A program made the translations under genes and the position numbers. 64,000 nucleotides of DNA from SR1 bacterium human oral taxon HOT-345 (lineage in GTDB: Bacteria; Patescibacteriota; Gracilibacteria; Absconditabacterales; Absconditicoccaceae), in the NCBI GenBank assembly GCA_003260355.1, contig MPSQ01000001.1, positions 682,001-746,000 on the forward strand, in the 5' to 3' direction. Below, piece after piece: positions 53,378 to 62,975 of the stretch. Within the stretch, counting starts at the first letter, position 1, and each line of letters opens with the position of its first letter. The notes under the pieces were generated by a model. The model searched no databases. It saw nothing but the letters and a program-made list of their open reading frames with translations, and was not told the origin of the DNA.

Positions 53378-53950
53378 TTAAAGTCAGAATTTTTTTGGAT
53401 ATTTTTGCTTAAATGCTTCAGGTGAAAGAAACCTCTCTATAATAGCATCAAGTACAAGGTCAATGTTTTGTCCTGTTTTCCCTGATACGCAGATTACCTC
53501 TTCTTTTGGGATTCAAATGACATTTTCAATCTCCCCTGCTACTCTATCTGGATTTGCAGCTGGGAGATCAATTTTATTGAGAACGGGAATGATGTCTAAT
53601 CCTTGATCCATCGCTTGATAGAGGGTCGAAAGTGTCTGAGCTTGGATTCCTTGACTTGCATCAATTAGAAGTATTGCCCCTTCTACTGCAGCAAGTGAAC
53701 GAGAAACTTCATACTGAAAATCTACGTGTCCTGGCGTATCAATCAAATTAAGTTCATAGCCCTTCCGCTGCATTCTAGCTGGAGTCAGTTTAATAGTAAT
53801 TCCTCTTTCTTGTTCAATATCCATACGGTCCAACATTTGAGAATGATCAACTTTTCTTACAGATCCTGTGATTTCCAGCATTCTGTCTGCTAGTGTAGAC
53901 TTTCCATGATCAATGTGTGCAATAATACAAAAGTTTCTAATCTGTCCCAT
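53378..53950 (-). CDS. lepA: LepA (EF4) GTPase domain only
   Basis: 190 residues instead of ~600. The G domain is complete and well conserved: [14 protein letters not shown] (G1), ERGITIK (G2), [14 protein letters not shown] (G3), LNKIDLP (G4) and VSGKTG (G5, usually SAKTG). It stops shortly after G5 with TAA; no downstream frame carries LepA domains II-V. UGA at 53513 reads Gly. Either a stand-alone GTPase, or a gene truncated by deletion, with the rest lost. Start ATG 53950 (GQIRNF matches LepA). Confidence 0.82.
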
Positions 53951-54048
53951 TAGCGTGAAGCAGGAAGGATAAAGTTTTTGGTATAATAGTGAATCCCTAC
54001 TCAAAAGCAAGGAGAAGCCTGATTTTTCCCCTTACTAAAGTGTAAAGT

Positions 54049-54780
54049 TTATTTTTGTCGCATATTACCTGTTAAACTTTCCGAACACAAGAGCTTAATA
54101 AGCTCTAAAGCTTGCTTTTGATCAAGAAAGTATGGAGAAGTCGCAATCGTTACCATTTTCGCAGATGAGATCAGTTTTTTAGTATTTTTTATCGTTTGTT
54201 CAAAATTGTTTATCCCCATTTCTGGAGCTCGAAAATCCAAATCAATATCAAAAATATAATCTTTGTCTGGAATTTGGAATTGCAATAAAGCATATTCGCT
54301 CCTAATTTGTGAGACCTCTCAGATCAAGCCGGAATTGAGTGCAGGAAGGATAAAATTTCCCACATTGCAGCAGTTTTGGGTAAAAGAGCAGATAGATTCC
54401 CAGTTTTCCTGCTGAATGATAAAAGTATTGCTCTTCATATCAGAATGTTGATCAAGATGAAGAAGAAGGGTTCCTTTAGAAAGGTTGTTTTTGAAAAATT
54501 CACGATACCGGAAAGCTAAGGCGTGATTATGATTATCAAAAACATAGACAGGAACTCAGTTTTTTTCAAAAAAAAGAAAATTCTGAAGCCCGCTAAAAAG
54601 TTGAAGTTTCCCCTGATGATTAAGTTCTGCAAAGACTGGTTCGGCTCCAAGAGCGAGTCTTTCTAATCAATCCGAAATCAGCTGTGGAATCCATAATTTA
54701 GGGTTTGGTTTTCTTTCTTCATAGGCAAAAGCATTATTTCCTACTTGTTGTTCTACTCGAAAACCGCCATATTCTAACAT
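54049..54780 (-). CDS. UPF0489 family protein
   Basis: 243 residues. Typical UPF0489 (C5orf22-like) features: VYVFDNHNHALAFRYREF, LLHLDQHSDM and IFDIDLDFRAPEM, an acid/His-rich set suggesting metal binding or an arginase-like fold. Function unknown. UGA codons at about 54663, 54555 and 54312 read Gly. Sits 98 bases upstream (minus strand) of truncated lepA. Confidence 0.8.
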
Positions 54781-54953
54781 TTTTCTGAATTAGTTGCTTA
54801 AAAAGGCTACTTTTTCGCTAAAAGAAGCACTTATCTCCCTTTATATCTGTTTTCTCCTGTTTTTCAAAAGATTATGTTGCTCGAGAGAAAACACCTTGTA
54901 AAAGCGAGGCGAATCTCTAGACTTGAGTCAGATTTATTTTTTATGTGCAAACG

Positions 54954-55835
54954 ATGATGAGATTTTTGACTCAGATGAGCAAGCCTTCAAAATTTGGTTT
55001 AGCTGTTTTGGCGCTTGTAGTGCTGATTGGTGTTTTTCAGATTACTCTTGGATGAAGCCGATTTCATGAGAATGACCGTCCTCAAGTATTGGCAGGAGAG
55101 AAAATCTTATTGGATAAAACTCATCAGTTCAATATTGAGAGACTCGATAGGGAGCTTGCGGTTAACAAAATGAATGAAGATCAAATGCTAATGATCTGGA
55201 AAAGATTACCGCTCTTTAAGCCAATGATTGATAAAAAGCTAAAAGAAGCCTGACTTCCTTCTGATGTTTTTTATCTAGTTCTTGCGGAATCTGCTCTAAG
55301 AGAAACTGCAGTGAGTAGTGCGGGAGCTGCGGGGCTTTGGCAATTTATGCCCTCAACTGCAAAAGCATACAATTTGAGAGTTGACGACGCTATCGATGAA
55401 AGGTATCACGCAGAAAAAGCTACTGATGCGGCAATTCAATATCTCAAAAAATCTTATGAGAAGTTTTGAAACTGGACTCTTGCAATGGCTGCTTATAATA
55501 GAGGTTCATCTGGCATTTCTAGCGATATGGCTTATCAGTTTCAAAATAACTTCTATGATCTCTATCTGAATAATGAAACCTCAAGGTATATCTTCAGAAT
55601 TATTGCTTTTAAAGAAATCTTTGAAAATCTTGGTACTTATTTTGATGTTACCAAATGGGGAAAACAATACAGTGTTCCAGAAACTACCGAAGTTCAAGTC
55701 GGAAAGACAGATAATCTTGCAGCTTGGGCAGCTAGTAAAGGATACACATATCTTGAAGTAAGAACACTTAATCCCCGAATTAGAAAAAATTCACTGCCAG
55801 AAGGTTGGTGGACCTTGAAAGTTTATAAGAGATAG
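54954..55835 (+). CDS. Membrane-anchored lytic transglycosylase (SLT domain)
   Basis: 293 residues. N-terminal anchor (FGLAVLALVVLIGVF), then a transglycosylase SLT domain: LAESALRETAVSSAGAAGLWQFMPSTA (catalytic Glu in ESAL) and MAAYNRGSSGI. The C-terminal NLAAWAASKGYTYLEVRTLNP recalls a LysM-type repeat. UGA codons (three or four) read Gly. It cuts peptidoglycan, perhaps for septation or attachment. A TAGACT...GTCAGATTTAT leader precedes the double ATG. Confidence 0.88.
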
Positions 55836-55854
55836 GAGGTTCAGCTCTGCTGCA

Positions 55855-57738
55855 TTATTGCGAGAGGCTACTTAATTCAAATCGTCTTGCTTCCTTTCTT
55901 TCAATTTGTTTGAGCAGCTCTCCAAGATGTTCTGAGAGTAAAGTAATTTCATCATAAGCTAAGTCTTTATTCTCAAGAAGCTTGGTAATCTCGAGCTTTT
56001 CTTCTTCTAAAACTTCTAAGTCCTTCATGAGCTGGGTTAATTCAAGCTTTTGTTCAAAGGAAAGAGATTCTTCAGCTGAAAAGGAAGAAGATAAGCCAGA
56101 AGAAGTAAGAGGAACCTGAGGTAGAATCTCAGGTTTTTTCTGTTCTTGGAGAGCATGCCATTCTGAGTATGTTCCCCAGAAATCTGTAATTTTTCCTTTA
56201 CCTTCGAAAATGAATAAGTGATCTACGATCCTATCCATAAATGACCTATCGTGAGAAATAATAATTAAGCATCCCTGAAAAAGCGAAAGAAAGTCTTCTA
56301 AAATACTAATCGTCAAGAGGTCTAAGTCGTTTGTTGGCTCGTCAAGGATTAGAAAATTTGGATTTTTTATTAACACCTTCAAAAGTGCTAGCCTTCTTTT
56401 TTCTCCTCCACTGAGCTGATATGCGAAACGATACTGCTGAGAAGGAGGGAAAAGAAAATTTTCTAGAAGTTTGGTCGCAGAAAGTTTTTCACCATTCCCG
56501 AGGATAAGAAAAGGAGCCTCCTCCGTGATAATATCAATAACTCTCTTTTGAGGAGGGAATTCCTGCTCATCTTGCTGATATTCTCCAAAAACGACAGTTT
56601 TCCCGGTTTCTATAGTCCCTGCATCTGCTGAGATTTTTCAGAGGAGAAGCGAAATAAAGGTCGTTTTCCCAACGCCGTTTTTTCCAAGGATTCCAACCCT
56701 TTCGTGAAATTTGAAATCATAGGAAAAATCCTGAATGATAACTTTGGATCAGAATTGTTTTTTTAGATGTTTTACCTTGAGAATTTTTGTTCCCAATTTT
56801 CTTTCCTGCAAAGGAAGGTCAAGTTTATTACTTTCCGAATGAAGAAGCTCCTTTTGGTCATCATACCTCGACTCTAAGGTATAAAACTCTTTCTCTCTAA
56901 AATGCTGCTTTGTAGCTCTTGCTCTCGGAGATTTGCGGATCCAAGCAAGCTCTCTCTTGAGTAGCTGGCGCATCTTTTCTGTAGCGATCTGCTCATTTTG
57001 ATGACGTTCGGCTTGTTTTCTGAGGAAGTATTCGTATTTCGCAGGATAGGAAAAAATTTTCCCTCTTTCTAATTCAAAAATCTGATCGCACACGTTTTCC
57101 AAAAAATATCTATCGTGCGTCACGAGAAATAGCGTACAATGCTCAGTTTTCAGATACTTTTCTAATCGCTCAATCATTTGTAAATCAAGATGATTGGTGG
57201 GTTCATCTAAAATCAAAAATCCAGGCTCATCAATCAGTGTCTTAGCAAGAGCCACCCTTTTTTTCTCTCATCAAGAAAGCGTTTTTATCTGCTGAGAAAG
57301 CAGGTCTTGTAGCTGAAGCTTTGCCAAAATCGTATCTACTTTTGATTGATAATCTCGAATCTGATGTTCATCTAAGTCTACCATTAGTTTAGTGAAAGAC
57401 TCGCTATCTTTAGCTGGGTTGTGCAACAATTCTTCGTAGTCTCTGATAAGTTGAGCTGAACAATGATCTGTTTCAAACACCTCATCAGCAACGGTTTTCT
57501 CAGGATCGAGCAAAAATTCTTGAGAAAGTGATCAGATTTTTAATCCTTTTCTAAACTCGACTTTTCCATCGGTTGGATCTAGCTCTCAAAGCATGAGTTT
57601 GATTAAGGTTGTTTTTCCTCCTCCGTTTTTAGCTACAAGAGCGATTTTCTGCCCTTTTTCAATAGAAAAAGAAAGCTGATCAATAATTGCTCTGTCAGTA
57701 TAGATTTTGGTCAGATTTTCAGCTTTAAAATATCGCAT
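55855..57738 (-). CDS. ABC-F family ATPase (second copy)
   Basis: 627 residues. Domain 1: Walker A ALVAKNGGGKTT, signature TLSGGEKKR and Walker [14 protein letters not shown]; domain 2: [20 protein letters not shown] and [12 protein letters not shown]. In domain 1 signature both glycines are UGA (57268-57270 and 57271-57273). The C-terminal ~100 residues are a charged coiled-coil, as in Uup. Ribosome-associated; exact role unclear. Ends 20 bases from the convergent transglycosylase. Confidence 0.9.
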
Positions 57739-57862
57739 AAATAGTACTTTGGGATTAGAAACTTAAATGAAGAAAAGGTAGGTAGCCATATACCACTCAA
57801 AATATACTGATTATCGGTCTTTTTTCCAATATAAAATCACTTTGTAAATCTGGAGCAAATTG

Positions 57863-57898
57863 CTACACTGAGATCAGATTTTTGCTTTTATTGTATGA
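57863..57898 (+). promoter_or_regulatory. TACACT plus TCAGATTTTT leader before rsmI
   Basis: TACACT (about 57863-57868), GAGA, TCAGATTTTTGC, then T-rich to the start codon; fits the pattern of other leaders. Confidence 0.5.
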
Positions 57899-58573
57899 AT
57901 GATGCTGTATTTTATTCCAACTCCGATCGGAAATAAGGAGGATATTACGCTTAGAGCTTTGAGACTCTTGAGAGAATTGCCTATTTTTATCTGTGAAGAT
58001 ACGAGAGTCACGAAAAAGCTCCTTTCTCTCTATGAAATTCCTTATGAAGGGAAACAGTTTTTTTCACTTACGAGCTTTACGAATAAAGGTAAAGTAGCAT
58101 ATTATCTAAATTTGATGAGAGAACATGACATCTGAATGCTCTCGGATGCTGGGACGCCAGGACTTTCAGATCCCGGAAAACTCCTTATCCAACTTTGTAA
58201 TGAAGAAAATTTGCCTTATACGGTATTGCCAGGTGCGAATGCACTTATTCCTGCAGTAGTAGGGGCAGGGTTTGATACTTCTGCATTTCGCTATTTATGA
58301 TTTCTTCCACAAAAAAAAGGTAGGCAAACAGCACTAAAAGAAGCGATAGCAAGCGAGCTTCCAAGCTTTTTTTATGAATCGGTTCACAGGCTAGAAAAGC
58401 TGGTTGTGGAACTAGATGCTCTCGGCTATCAGGGGAAAATCTGCATTGCAAGGGAAATCAGCAAACTCTTTGAACAGCATCTTACCTGTGATTTTGAAGA
58501 GCTAAAAGCAATGTTAGGCAAACATCAACTCCAAATCAAAGGAGAATTTGTAGTGGGCTTAATGCCAAAGTAG
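57899..58573 (+). CDS. rsmI: 16S rRNA 2'-O-ribose C1402 methyltransferase
   Basis: 224 residues. SAM-dependent tetrapyrrole-methylase-fold enzyme. FIPTPIGNKEDITLRAL, ICEDTRVTKKLL, LSDAGTPGLSDPGKLL and VLPGANALIPAV are all present. UGA at 58133 supplies G before MLSDAGTPG, and one near 58299 reads Gly. Somewhat shorter than usual at the C-terminus. Start 57899 or the adjacent ATG 57902. Confidence 0.92.
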
Positions 58574-58635
58574 CAGATAAACTGAAGTATTTACTGATAA
58601 GACTATGCTGATTTAGGATTCTTTTTTGAGGAAAC

Positions 58636-58667
58636 TAAAAAAAATCTGAAGTCAGATTTCTTTTTTT
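58636..58667 (+). terminator. Terminator formed by an inverted AAATCTGA pair
   Basis: AAAAAAATCTGA (to 58649) and TCAGATTTCTTTTTTT (from 58652) are near-perfect inverted arms with a two-base loop; a T-run follows. Ends rsmI and separates tRNA-Ser. Confidence 0.75.
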
Positions 58668-58669
58668 TC

Positions 58670-58755
58670 GGAAGCTTAGGGATTCGAACCCTAGATACAG
58701 TTGCCCGTATACATGTACTCCAAACATGCGCTTTCGACCACTCAGCCAAGCTTCC
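58670..58755 (-). tRNA. tRNA-Ser (GGA anticodon)
   Basis: 86 nt on the minus strand. Acceptor GGAAGCT/AGCTTCC, anticodon stem CATGT/ACATG with loop TTGGAGT (anticodon GGA), long variable arm, T-arm TAGGG TTCGAAT CCCTA. Confidence 0.9.
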
Positions 58756-58766
58756 AACTCGCAAAT

Positions 58767-58842
58767 TGCCCCGACCCGGAGTCGAACCGGGGTTACAATC
58801 TGTTTGGTGCGCTTCTGCTTTCCCTGTTTCTACTTGCTTAAA
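58767..58842 (-). ncRNA. ssrA: 3'-end fragment of tmRNA (ssrA), probable phage attachment site
   Basis: Minus strand reads TTAAGCAAGTAGAAAC, a tmRNA 3'-domain segment, and ends with a T-arm (CCCGG TTCGACT CCGGG) and acceptor TCGGGGCA. No matching 5' acceptor (GCCCCGA) is upstream: the integrase gene starts only ~80 bases away, so this is a fragment, not a full tmRNA. The full gene should be rebuilt at the other end of the prophage, beyond the window. Confidence 0.7.
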
Positions 58843-58869
58843 TTAACAGTGTGAATTGTAAACAAAAAA

Positions 58870-58908
58870 AATAAAAAATCAAGTCATTTTTAAGAAACTT
58901 GATTTTTT
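58870..58908. terminator. Terminator between integrase and ssrA fragment
   Basis: Stem AATCAAGT/ACTTGATT with loop CATTTTTAAGAA-type, A-run and T-run on opposite sides. Confidence 0.65.
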
Positions 58909-58925
58909 CTTCTCTTAATTGGATT

Positions 58926-59906
58926 CTATAGCTCTCCAAAAACTTTTGCATGAGCCTCCTTGAGTTGATTGTTTGTGATGTGTGTGTATCTTTGGGTGGT
59001 AATGATCGATGAATGCCCTAGCATTTCTTGAACGACCCTTATATTAGCTCAGTTATTGAGGAGCTGAGTTGCATAAGAATGACGGAACATATGACATGTA
59101 ATTCTCTTCCCAAAATTTAATTGATCGCTGTATTTTTGCATGATTCATACAATCGTTGACTTACTTAATCAGCGTCAAAAACCGTAGTCATCATGGCGAA
59201 TAAAAAGCAAAGATCAATCTCCCTGCATTTTCCTTGTGTGTCCAGATCGTAGAGAAACAATGTTGCGTTCTCACCTAAATTTAACGTATTCTGCAGCCAG
59301 ATTTTTAATCTCTTTTGTGATGTAAATTGGTCTAATTTTATCCCCCTTACCCATTATAGAGATCTCACGACCTTCTCATAAAATGTCTTTAACCTTGATT
59401 GATAATAATTCAGATAGTCTCATTCATGATATAAAAGCAAGTTTGCAGAATAAGAGATTTCTGAGCCTGTTTTCTTCATTTTTTTCATTTTTTTCGATAT
59501 GAGTAAAGAGTTGAGATAACTCCTCCTTAGTTAGATATTCCATCTGAGGGAGGTGAACTTTAGGTATCTCAATTTTTAAGTAGCTAAGCCCAATATCGTG
59601 CCTAAAATTGAGGAACTTAAAAAATTTTTTGATGGAGATGATTTTTGATTGGACAGTTTTCTCTGATAAAAATTTGTTTTTCCCATAATATCTTGAGGTT
59701 TTTTGCGTTGGCGTCTTACGTAAGAGTTCGAGATATTCATAGATATTTTGGGTAGTTATTTCTTCAATGCGAACTACTTTTTTTGTCCTACAAAAACGCC
59801 AAAAAAGAACGAGATGAGACTTAAGACTAAAAACGGTTGTCTGTTTTTGTCCCAGTGCTAAAAAATGCGTAGCACAGTCGTCGATTAGGTTTTTTTCAAA
59901 TTTCAT
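58926..59906 (-). CDS. int: Tyrosine recombinase/phage integrase
   Basis: 326 residues. N-terminal SAM-like core-binding domain and C-terminal catalytic domain: first Arg in [12 protein letters not shown] (UGA = G), [12 protein letters not shown] (HxxR), [15 protein letters not shown] with the catalytic Tyr. Resembles XerC/D-type integrases in length and motif order. Catalyses element integration. Start ATG 59906; the open frame upstream to 60077 is not needed. Terminates next to the ssrA fragment. Confidence 0.92.
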
Positions 59907-60076
59907 TAAATAGAATAGAAGATAAAAACTGAGTGTTGCAGATTTATCTTCGTATGTAGTAAAGTATTTTATCCTAAAGAATAAAAAAGTCAAAAAATCA
60001 AGCTTTTTTATGTTTTTTAGCTTGAAAACTATAAAGAAAAGAATAAAATTTCGTTGAACATACGGAAAAAACAACA

Positions 60077-60097
60077 CTCAGTAATTTACTTACTGAG
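60077..60097. promoter_or_regulatory. Perfect 8-bp inverted repeat upstream of NinG-like gene
   Basis: CTCAGTAA - TTTAC - TTACTGAG, located between the divergent integrase and NinG-like genes; a plausible repressor operator or an RNA hairpin. Confidence 0.45.
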
Positions 60098-60108
60098 AAT
60101 TTTCAGTT

Positions 60109-60528
60109 ATGAAAAAAAAGAAAACAGCCTGACCTACGAGAAGTAAGCTCGTCCAGAAACTGGATCAGGTTTTTTCTGTTTACATAAGACTCTTAGTAGC
60201 AGATAAGGACTGATACATAACCTGCCCTCTCTGCTGAGCTAGAGTCCACTGGACAAAGGCTCATAACATGCACTTCATCACACGCTCGGTGTATAAGTAC
60301 AGACGAGATGAAAAGAACTGTCATGCGGGCTGTGTAAAGTGTAATGTTATACTACATGGTAACTACATCGTATATACAAGACGAATGCAGAGGAAGTATG
60401 GGGAAATTCTCGTGGATGAGATGATCAATGATAGGCAAATTATGAAAATCGCTACAAGCTCACTACAAGAGATGATAGACCACTATCAATCAATGGTAGA
60501 TGAACTCAAGAGGACAAAAGGATTATAA
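60109..60528 (+). CDS. ninG: NinG/Rap-family phage recombination protein
   Basis: 139 residues. NinG (lambda) aids RecBCD/Red recombination and Holliday-junction cleavage. Seen: ITCPLCGARVHWTKAHNMHFITRS, then VYKYRRDEKNCHAGCVKCN, which matches the zinc-binding Cys pattern and HxxN-type core, and GNYIVYTRRMQRKYG. UGA codons in the N-terminal region (60130, 60214, 60235 or so) read Gly. ATG 60109 places the start two bases after the inverted repeat region. Confidence 0.85.
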
Positions 60529-60557
60529 AATCAGAATTTTTATCTTTTTTTAGAACA
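60529..60557 (+). promoter_or_regulatory. AATCAGAATTTTTATC leader between phage genes
   Basis: The stop TAA of the NinG-like gene is followed at once by the leader, then the next ATG after 29 bases. The same stop-leader-start layout recurs at 60873-60903, 61129-61156 and 61376-61404. Confidence 0.5.
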
Positions 60558-60872
60558 ATGGCACGAATTTATAAAATCATAGAAAAAAGAAACCCTCACT
60601 ATGAGGAGATGAAGGAGAGGTTTAAAGACAAACCAGAACTCATTGAAGAGCTAGCTCCTAGACTGTATGGACTCGCAGAGGTATACTTTACTGCAGGAAA
60701 AGATGAAGAACTAACAGATGAGCAGATAATTGAGAGAGCTGATGGGTATACTCAGAATATTTTATCTCGCTGGTATGGAAACCCTGAGAGCCTTATAGAA
60801 GACCTGAAAATGATGGTCAAATACCTCACCAAAAGACCACTTCCGTTGAATATAGATAAACGAGAAGAATAA
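60558..60872 (+). CDS. Hypothetical phage protein, 104 aa
   Basis: Not recognised. Helical, acidic (EEMKERFKDKPELIEELAP, DEQIIERADGYTQNIL). No UGA. Part of a run of short rightward phage genes. Confidence 0.6.
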   Translation: MARIYKIIEKRNPHYEEMKERFKDKPELIEELAPRLYGLAEVYFTAGKDEELTDEQIIERADGYTQNILSRWYGNPESLIEDLKMMVKYLTKRPLPLNIDKREE

Positions 60873-60903
60873 ATCAGATTTATTTTATTATTACATATAC
60901 ATC

Positions 60904-61128
60904 ATGCTAACAGAAAAGAACATTACAGATCAGATTCAAAAAGTAGAATACAGTAAGCTCTGAGAGAAGACTGCTGTATGTTTAATCACGCTGAAGAATT
61001 GATTTGAGATCGTAGGGACAAGTGCCTGCATGAAGAAGGAGAACTACGATCAAGAAGTAGGGAATAAATTTGCCTACGAAAAAGCGATAGATAAGATACG
61101 AGAACTAGAGGGCTACAAGAATAGTTAG
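60904..61128 (+). CDS. Gp49-like phage protein (Phage_gp49_66 family)
   Basis: 74 residues. TAVCLITLKNGFEIVGTSACMKKENYDQEVGNKFAYEKAI fits the family (LKNGFEVxGTSAC... ExG...A...Ai). Function unknown; common in phages. UGA codons at 60958-60960 and 61000-61002 read Gly, including NG-F. Start ATG 60904 after a TCAGATTT leader. Confidence 0.8.
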
Positions 61129-61156
61129 TCAGATTTATCTTTTTTATACCTCCAGC

Positions 61157-61375
61157 ATGAAGGAACGGATAATCTCACTTCTTACGGAATGGATAGAAAA
61201 TAAGTATGAGCGAATAAGATGCCTAGAATATGATAAGTCCTGGTATCAATATAATTACAGATACTGAAGCTATAAATCAGTCTCAGAGGAAGCTCTTAAG
61301 AGAGCTAATAGATGAATAAGAATCCTCCAAAAGGATGTCAAGAGATTAGAGAGGATTGCAGAATGGTTGCAGTAA
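61157..61375 (+). CDS. Small phage protein, 72 aa
   Basis: Not recognised. Charged, helical (LKRANRGIRILQKDVKRLERIAEWL). UGA codons at about 61267 and 61316 read Gly. Leader as for its neighbours. Confidence 0.55.
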
Positions 61376-61404
61376 TCAGGTTTTATATTTTAAGAAAGTA
61401 GAAA

Positions 61405-61569
61405 ATGTATTGAGAAGGAGTATATGAGAGACTCATTAACGAGGCTGTCAGAGAAGCCATAGTAGAACTGAAGTTAAAAATAAAGCCAGCCCCTAGGTGG
61501 ATACCAAAGAGATTATGGCTTAAGTTAGCAAGCTTGTTTGTTAAGCTGGAAACCAAGTCTAGGAGCTAG
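61405..61569 (+). CDS. Small basic phage protein, 54 aa
   Basis: Not recognised. Second codon pair MYG uses UGA. Basic (IPKRLWLKLA) with Arg/Lys-rich end. Separated by 29 bases with a TCAGGTTT leader. Confidence 0.45.
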
Positions 61570-61637
61570 CTATGAGAGAGTGTAGAGTTTTAGGATCAAT
61601 TTAACTGATCATATTTTAATTTATTATTTGTTATAAA

Positions 61638-61922
61638 ATGACAAAGAAAGAAAAACAACGAATCCCAACGGAACTACCTAAGTTCCAATATGGAGATCGC
61701 GTAGAAGTAATCTCTGATGGAGAAATTAGAGAAGGTCAAGGCATCTTACCTTATTTTTATGCTGGAAAATTTGGAGTAGTAAAAAACATTCTCCAGTATC
61801 CTGAAAGTCAAAGCTTCGGATTTGAGGTAGAGCTAGATGACAGAAAGAGGGTCATTATGAAAGAAAAAGAGCTTAAAAAAGCTGTTTCTAATCATCCATC
61901 AGACTATTCAAGTCAAGTTTAG
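61638..61922 (+). CDS. Small phage protein, possibly KOW/SH3-like, 94 aa
   Basis: Beta-rich with FQYGDRVEVISDGEIREGQG and FGVVKNILQYPESQ, like a small barrel. Family not recognised. No UGA. Upstream gap contains TGATCATATTTTAATTT. Confidence 0.55.
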   Translation: MTKKEKQRIPTELPKFQYGDRVEVISDGEIREGQGILPYFYAGKFGVVKNILQYPESQSFGFEVELDDRKRVIMKEKELKKAVSNHPSDYSSQV

Positions 61923-61941
61923 CATTTTATCTTTTCTTTCT

Positions 61942-62175
61942 GTGAAATCTCAGATCACTTGGGACAAGTTGAATAAATCAAAACCCAGAGGCAGACCAGT
62001 CTCTGAGTTTCCTCAGTGGTCAGAAAAAAAGAGTGAAGAGTATAAGAGTAAAATCATCGTGGGCAAAATAATCGAATTTGTCCAGAAAGACGGAAAGAAT
62101 AAAAACACTAAGGAATACTCCTTGTTTGATTTCTATAAATTCATCGTCAAGAATATACCAAACGAATACTTTTAA
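61942..62175 (+). CDS. Small phage protein, 77 aa (GTG start)
   Basis: Not recognised. Basic N-terminus (LNKSKPRGRPVSEF). Start GTG 61942 follows a T-rich leader 19 bases after the previous stop; no ATG fits better. Confidence 0.45.
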   Translation: MKSQITWDKLNKSKPRGRPVSEFPQWSEKKSEEYKSKIIVGKIIEFVQKDGKNKNTKEYSLFDFYKFIVKNIPNEYF

Positions 62176-62193
62176 TTTATTATTTACACAAGA

Positions 62194-62502
62194 ATGACAC
62201 CAGAATTAGAACAACTTCATTCAGATTTTCAATCTGTTTTTGGGAAGGAAGTGCCAAGCAACAAAAAAAATGATGCAGAATGGATACAAAAAAAGATCGC
62301 CGAAGCAAACGAAATCAATACTCAAGATCAAACAGATCCAGTAGCAAATTCAGAAAATACTGAGCAACAGGAAACTGTAGAACAAGAACAAGAGCAAGAG
62401 CCTGAGCTTCAGAATCAAGATGAAGAAGAATATAGCTCAGAGGAAGATACACAACTGAGCTATGAGGCAAAAAAGATTTCAAAAATAAAATATCCTCTTT
62501 AA
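62194..62502 (+). CDS. Acidic phage protein, 102 aa
   Basis: Very acidic and Gln-rich tail (VEQEQEQEPELQNQDEEEY), which may be disordered; not recognised. No UGA. Confidence 0.5.
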   Translation: MTPELEQLHSDFQSVFGKEVPSNKKNDAEWIQKKIAEANEINTQDQTDPVANSENTEQQETVEQEQEQEPELQNQDEEEYSSEEDTQLSYEAKKISKIKYPL

Positions 62503-62519
62503 TATCTAATTAGTAAAGA

Positions 62520-62954
62520 ATGGCAACAAAGAGAACTCGAACAGAAAAAAAGAGACCAAGAGCAGATAGCCAAAAGAACAAAAAGGCTGTCGCTCTTGCC
62601 GTTGCCAAGAATCCAATGGCAAGCACAAGAGAACTCGCAAAGATTGCAGGTGTGAGCAAAGGAACGGTTAATAATAAGTTGGGCGAACTTAGACAAGTCA
62701 AAGATGAAGCCATATTGTGAATTTGTGATAAAGATATGGAAATTGTTACCAAAGCTCAGGAAGAGATTTTGAGGAGGCTCAATAGCCAAAAAGAACTCAC
62801 AAAAATGAAAACTTCTGAAATCTCCTCAGTAGCAGAAGCAAGCACAAAGAGATATACAATCTTTAGAGGAAATGCTACAGATAAAAATTGAGGATTGAAC
62901 AATCCCTACAGTGAGCTGAGTGATGATGAATTGCTCGCAATGATTAAGGACTAG
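62520..62954 (+). CDS. Probable terminase small subunit (HTH protein)
   Basis: 144 residues. Basic N-terminus (KRTRTEKKRPRADSQKNKK), then helix-turn-helix STRELAKIAGVSKGTVNNKL, and a long linker to a C-terminal helical segment. Its position directly before the large subunit (21 bases) makes a DNA-recognising TerS likely. UGA codons at about 62718 and 62889 read Gly. Confidence 0.6.
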
Positions 62955-62975
62955 TTTTTTATATGAATTTCTGAT

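Noticed and set aside
58767-58842. A complete tRNA
   Set aside because: There is no 5' acceptor or anticodon arm; sequence matches the tmRNA 3' end instead.
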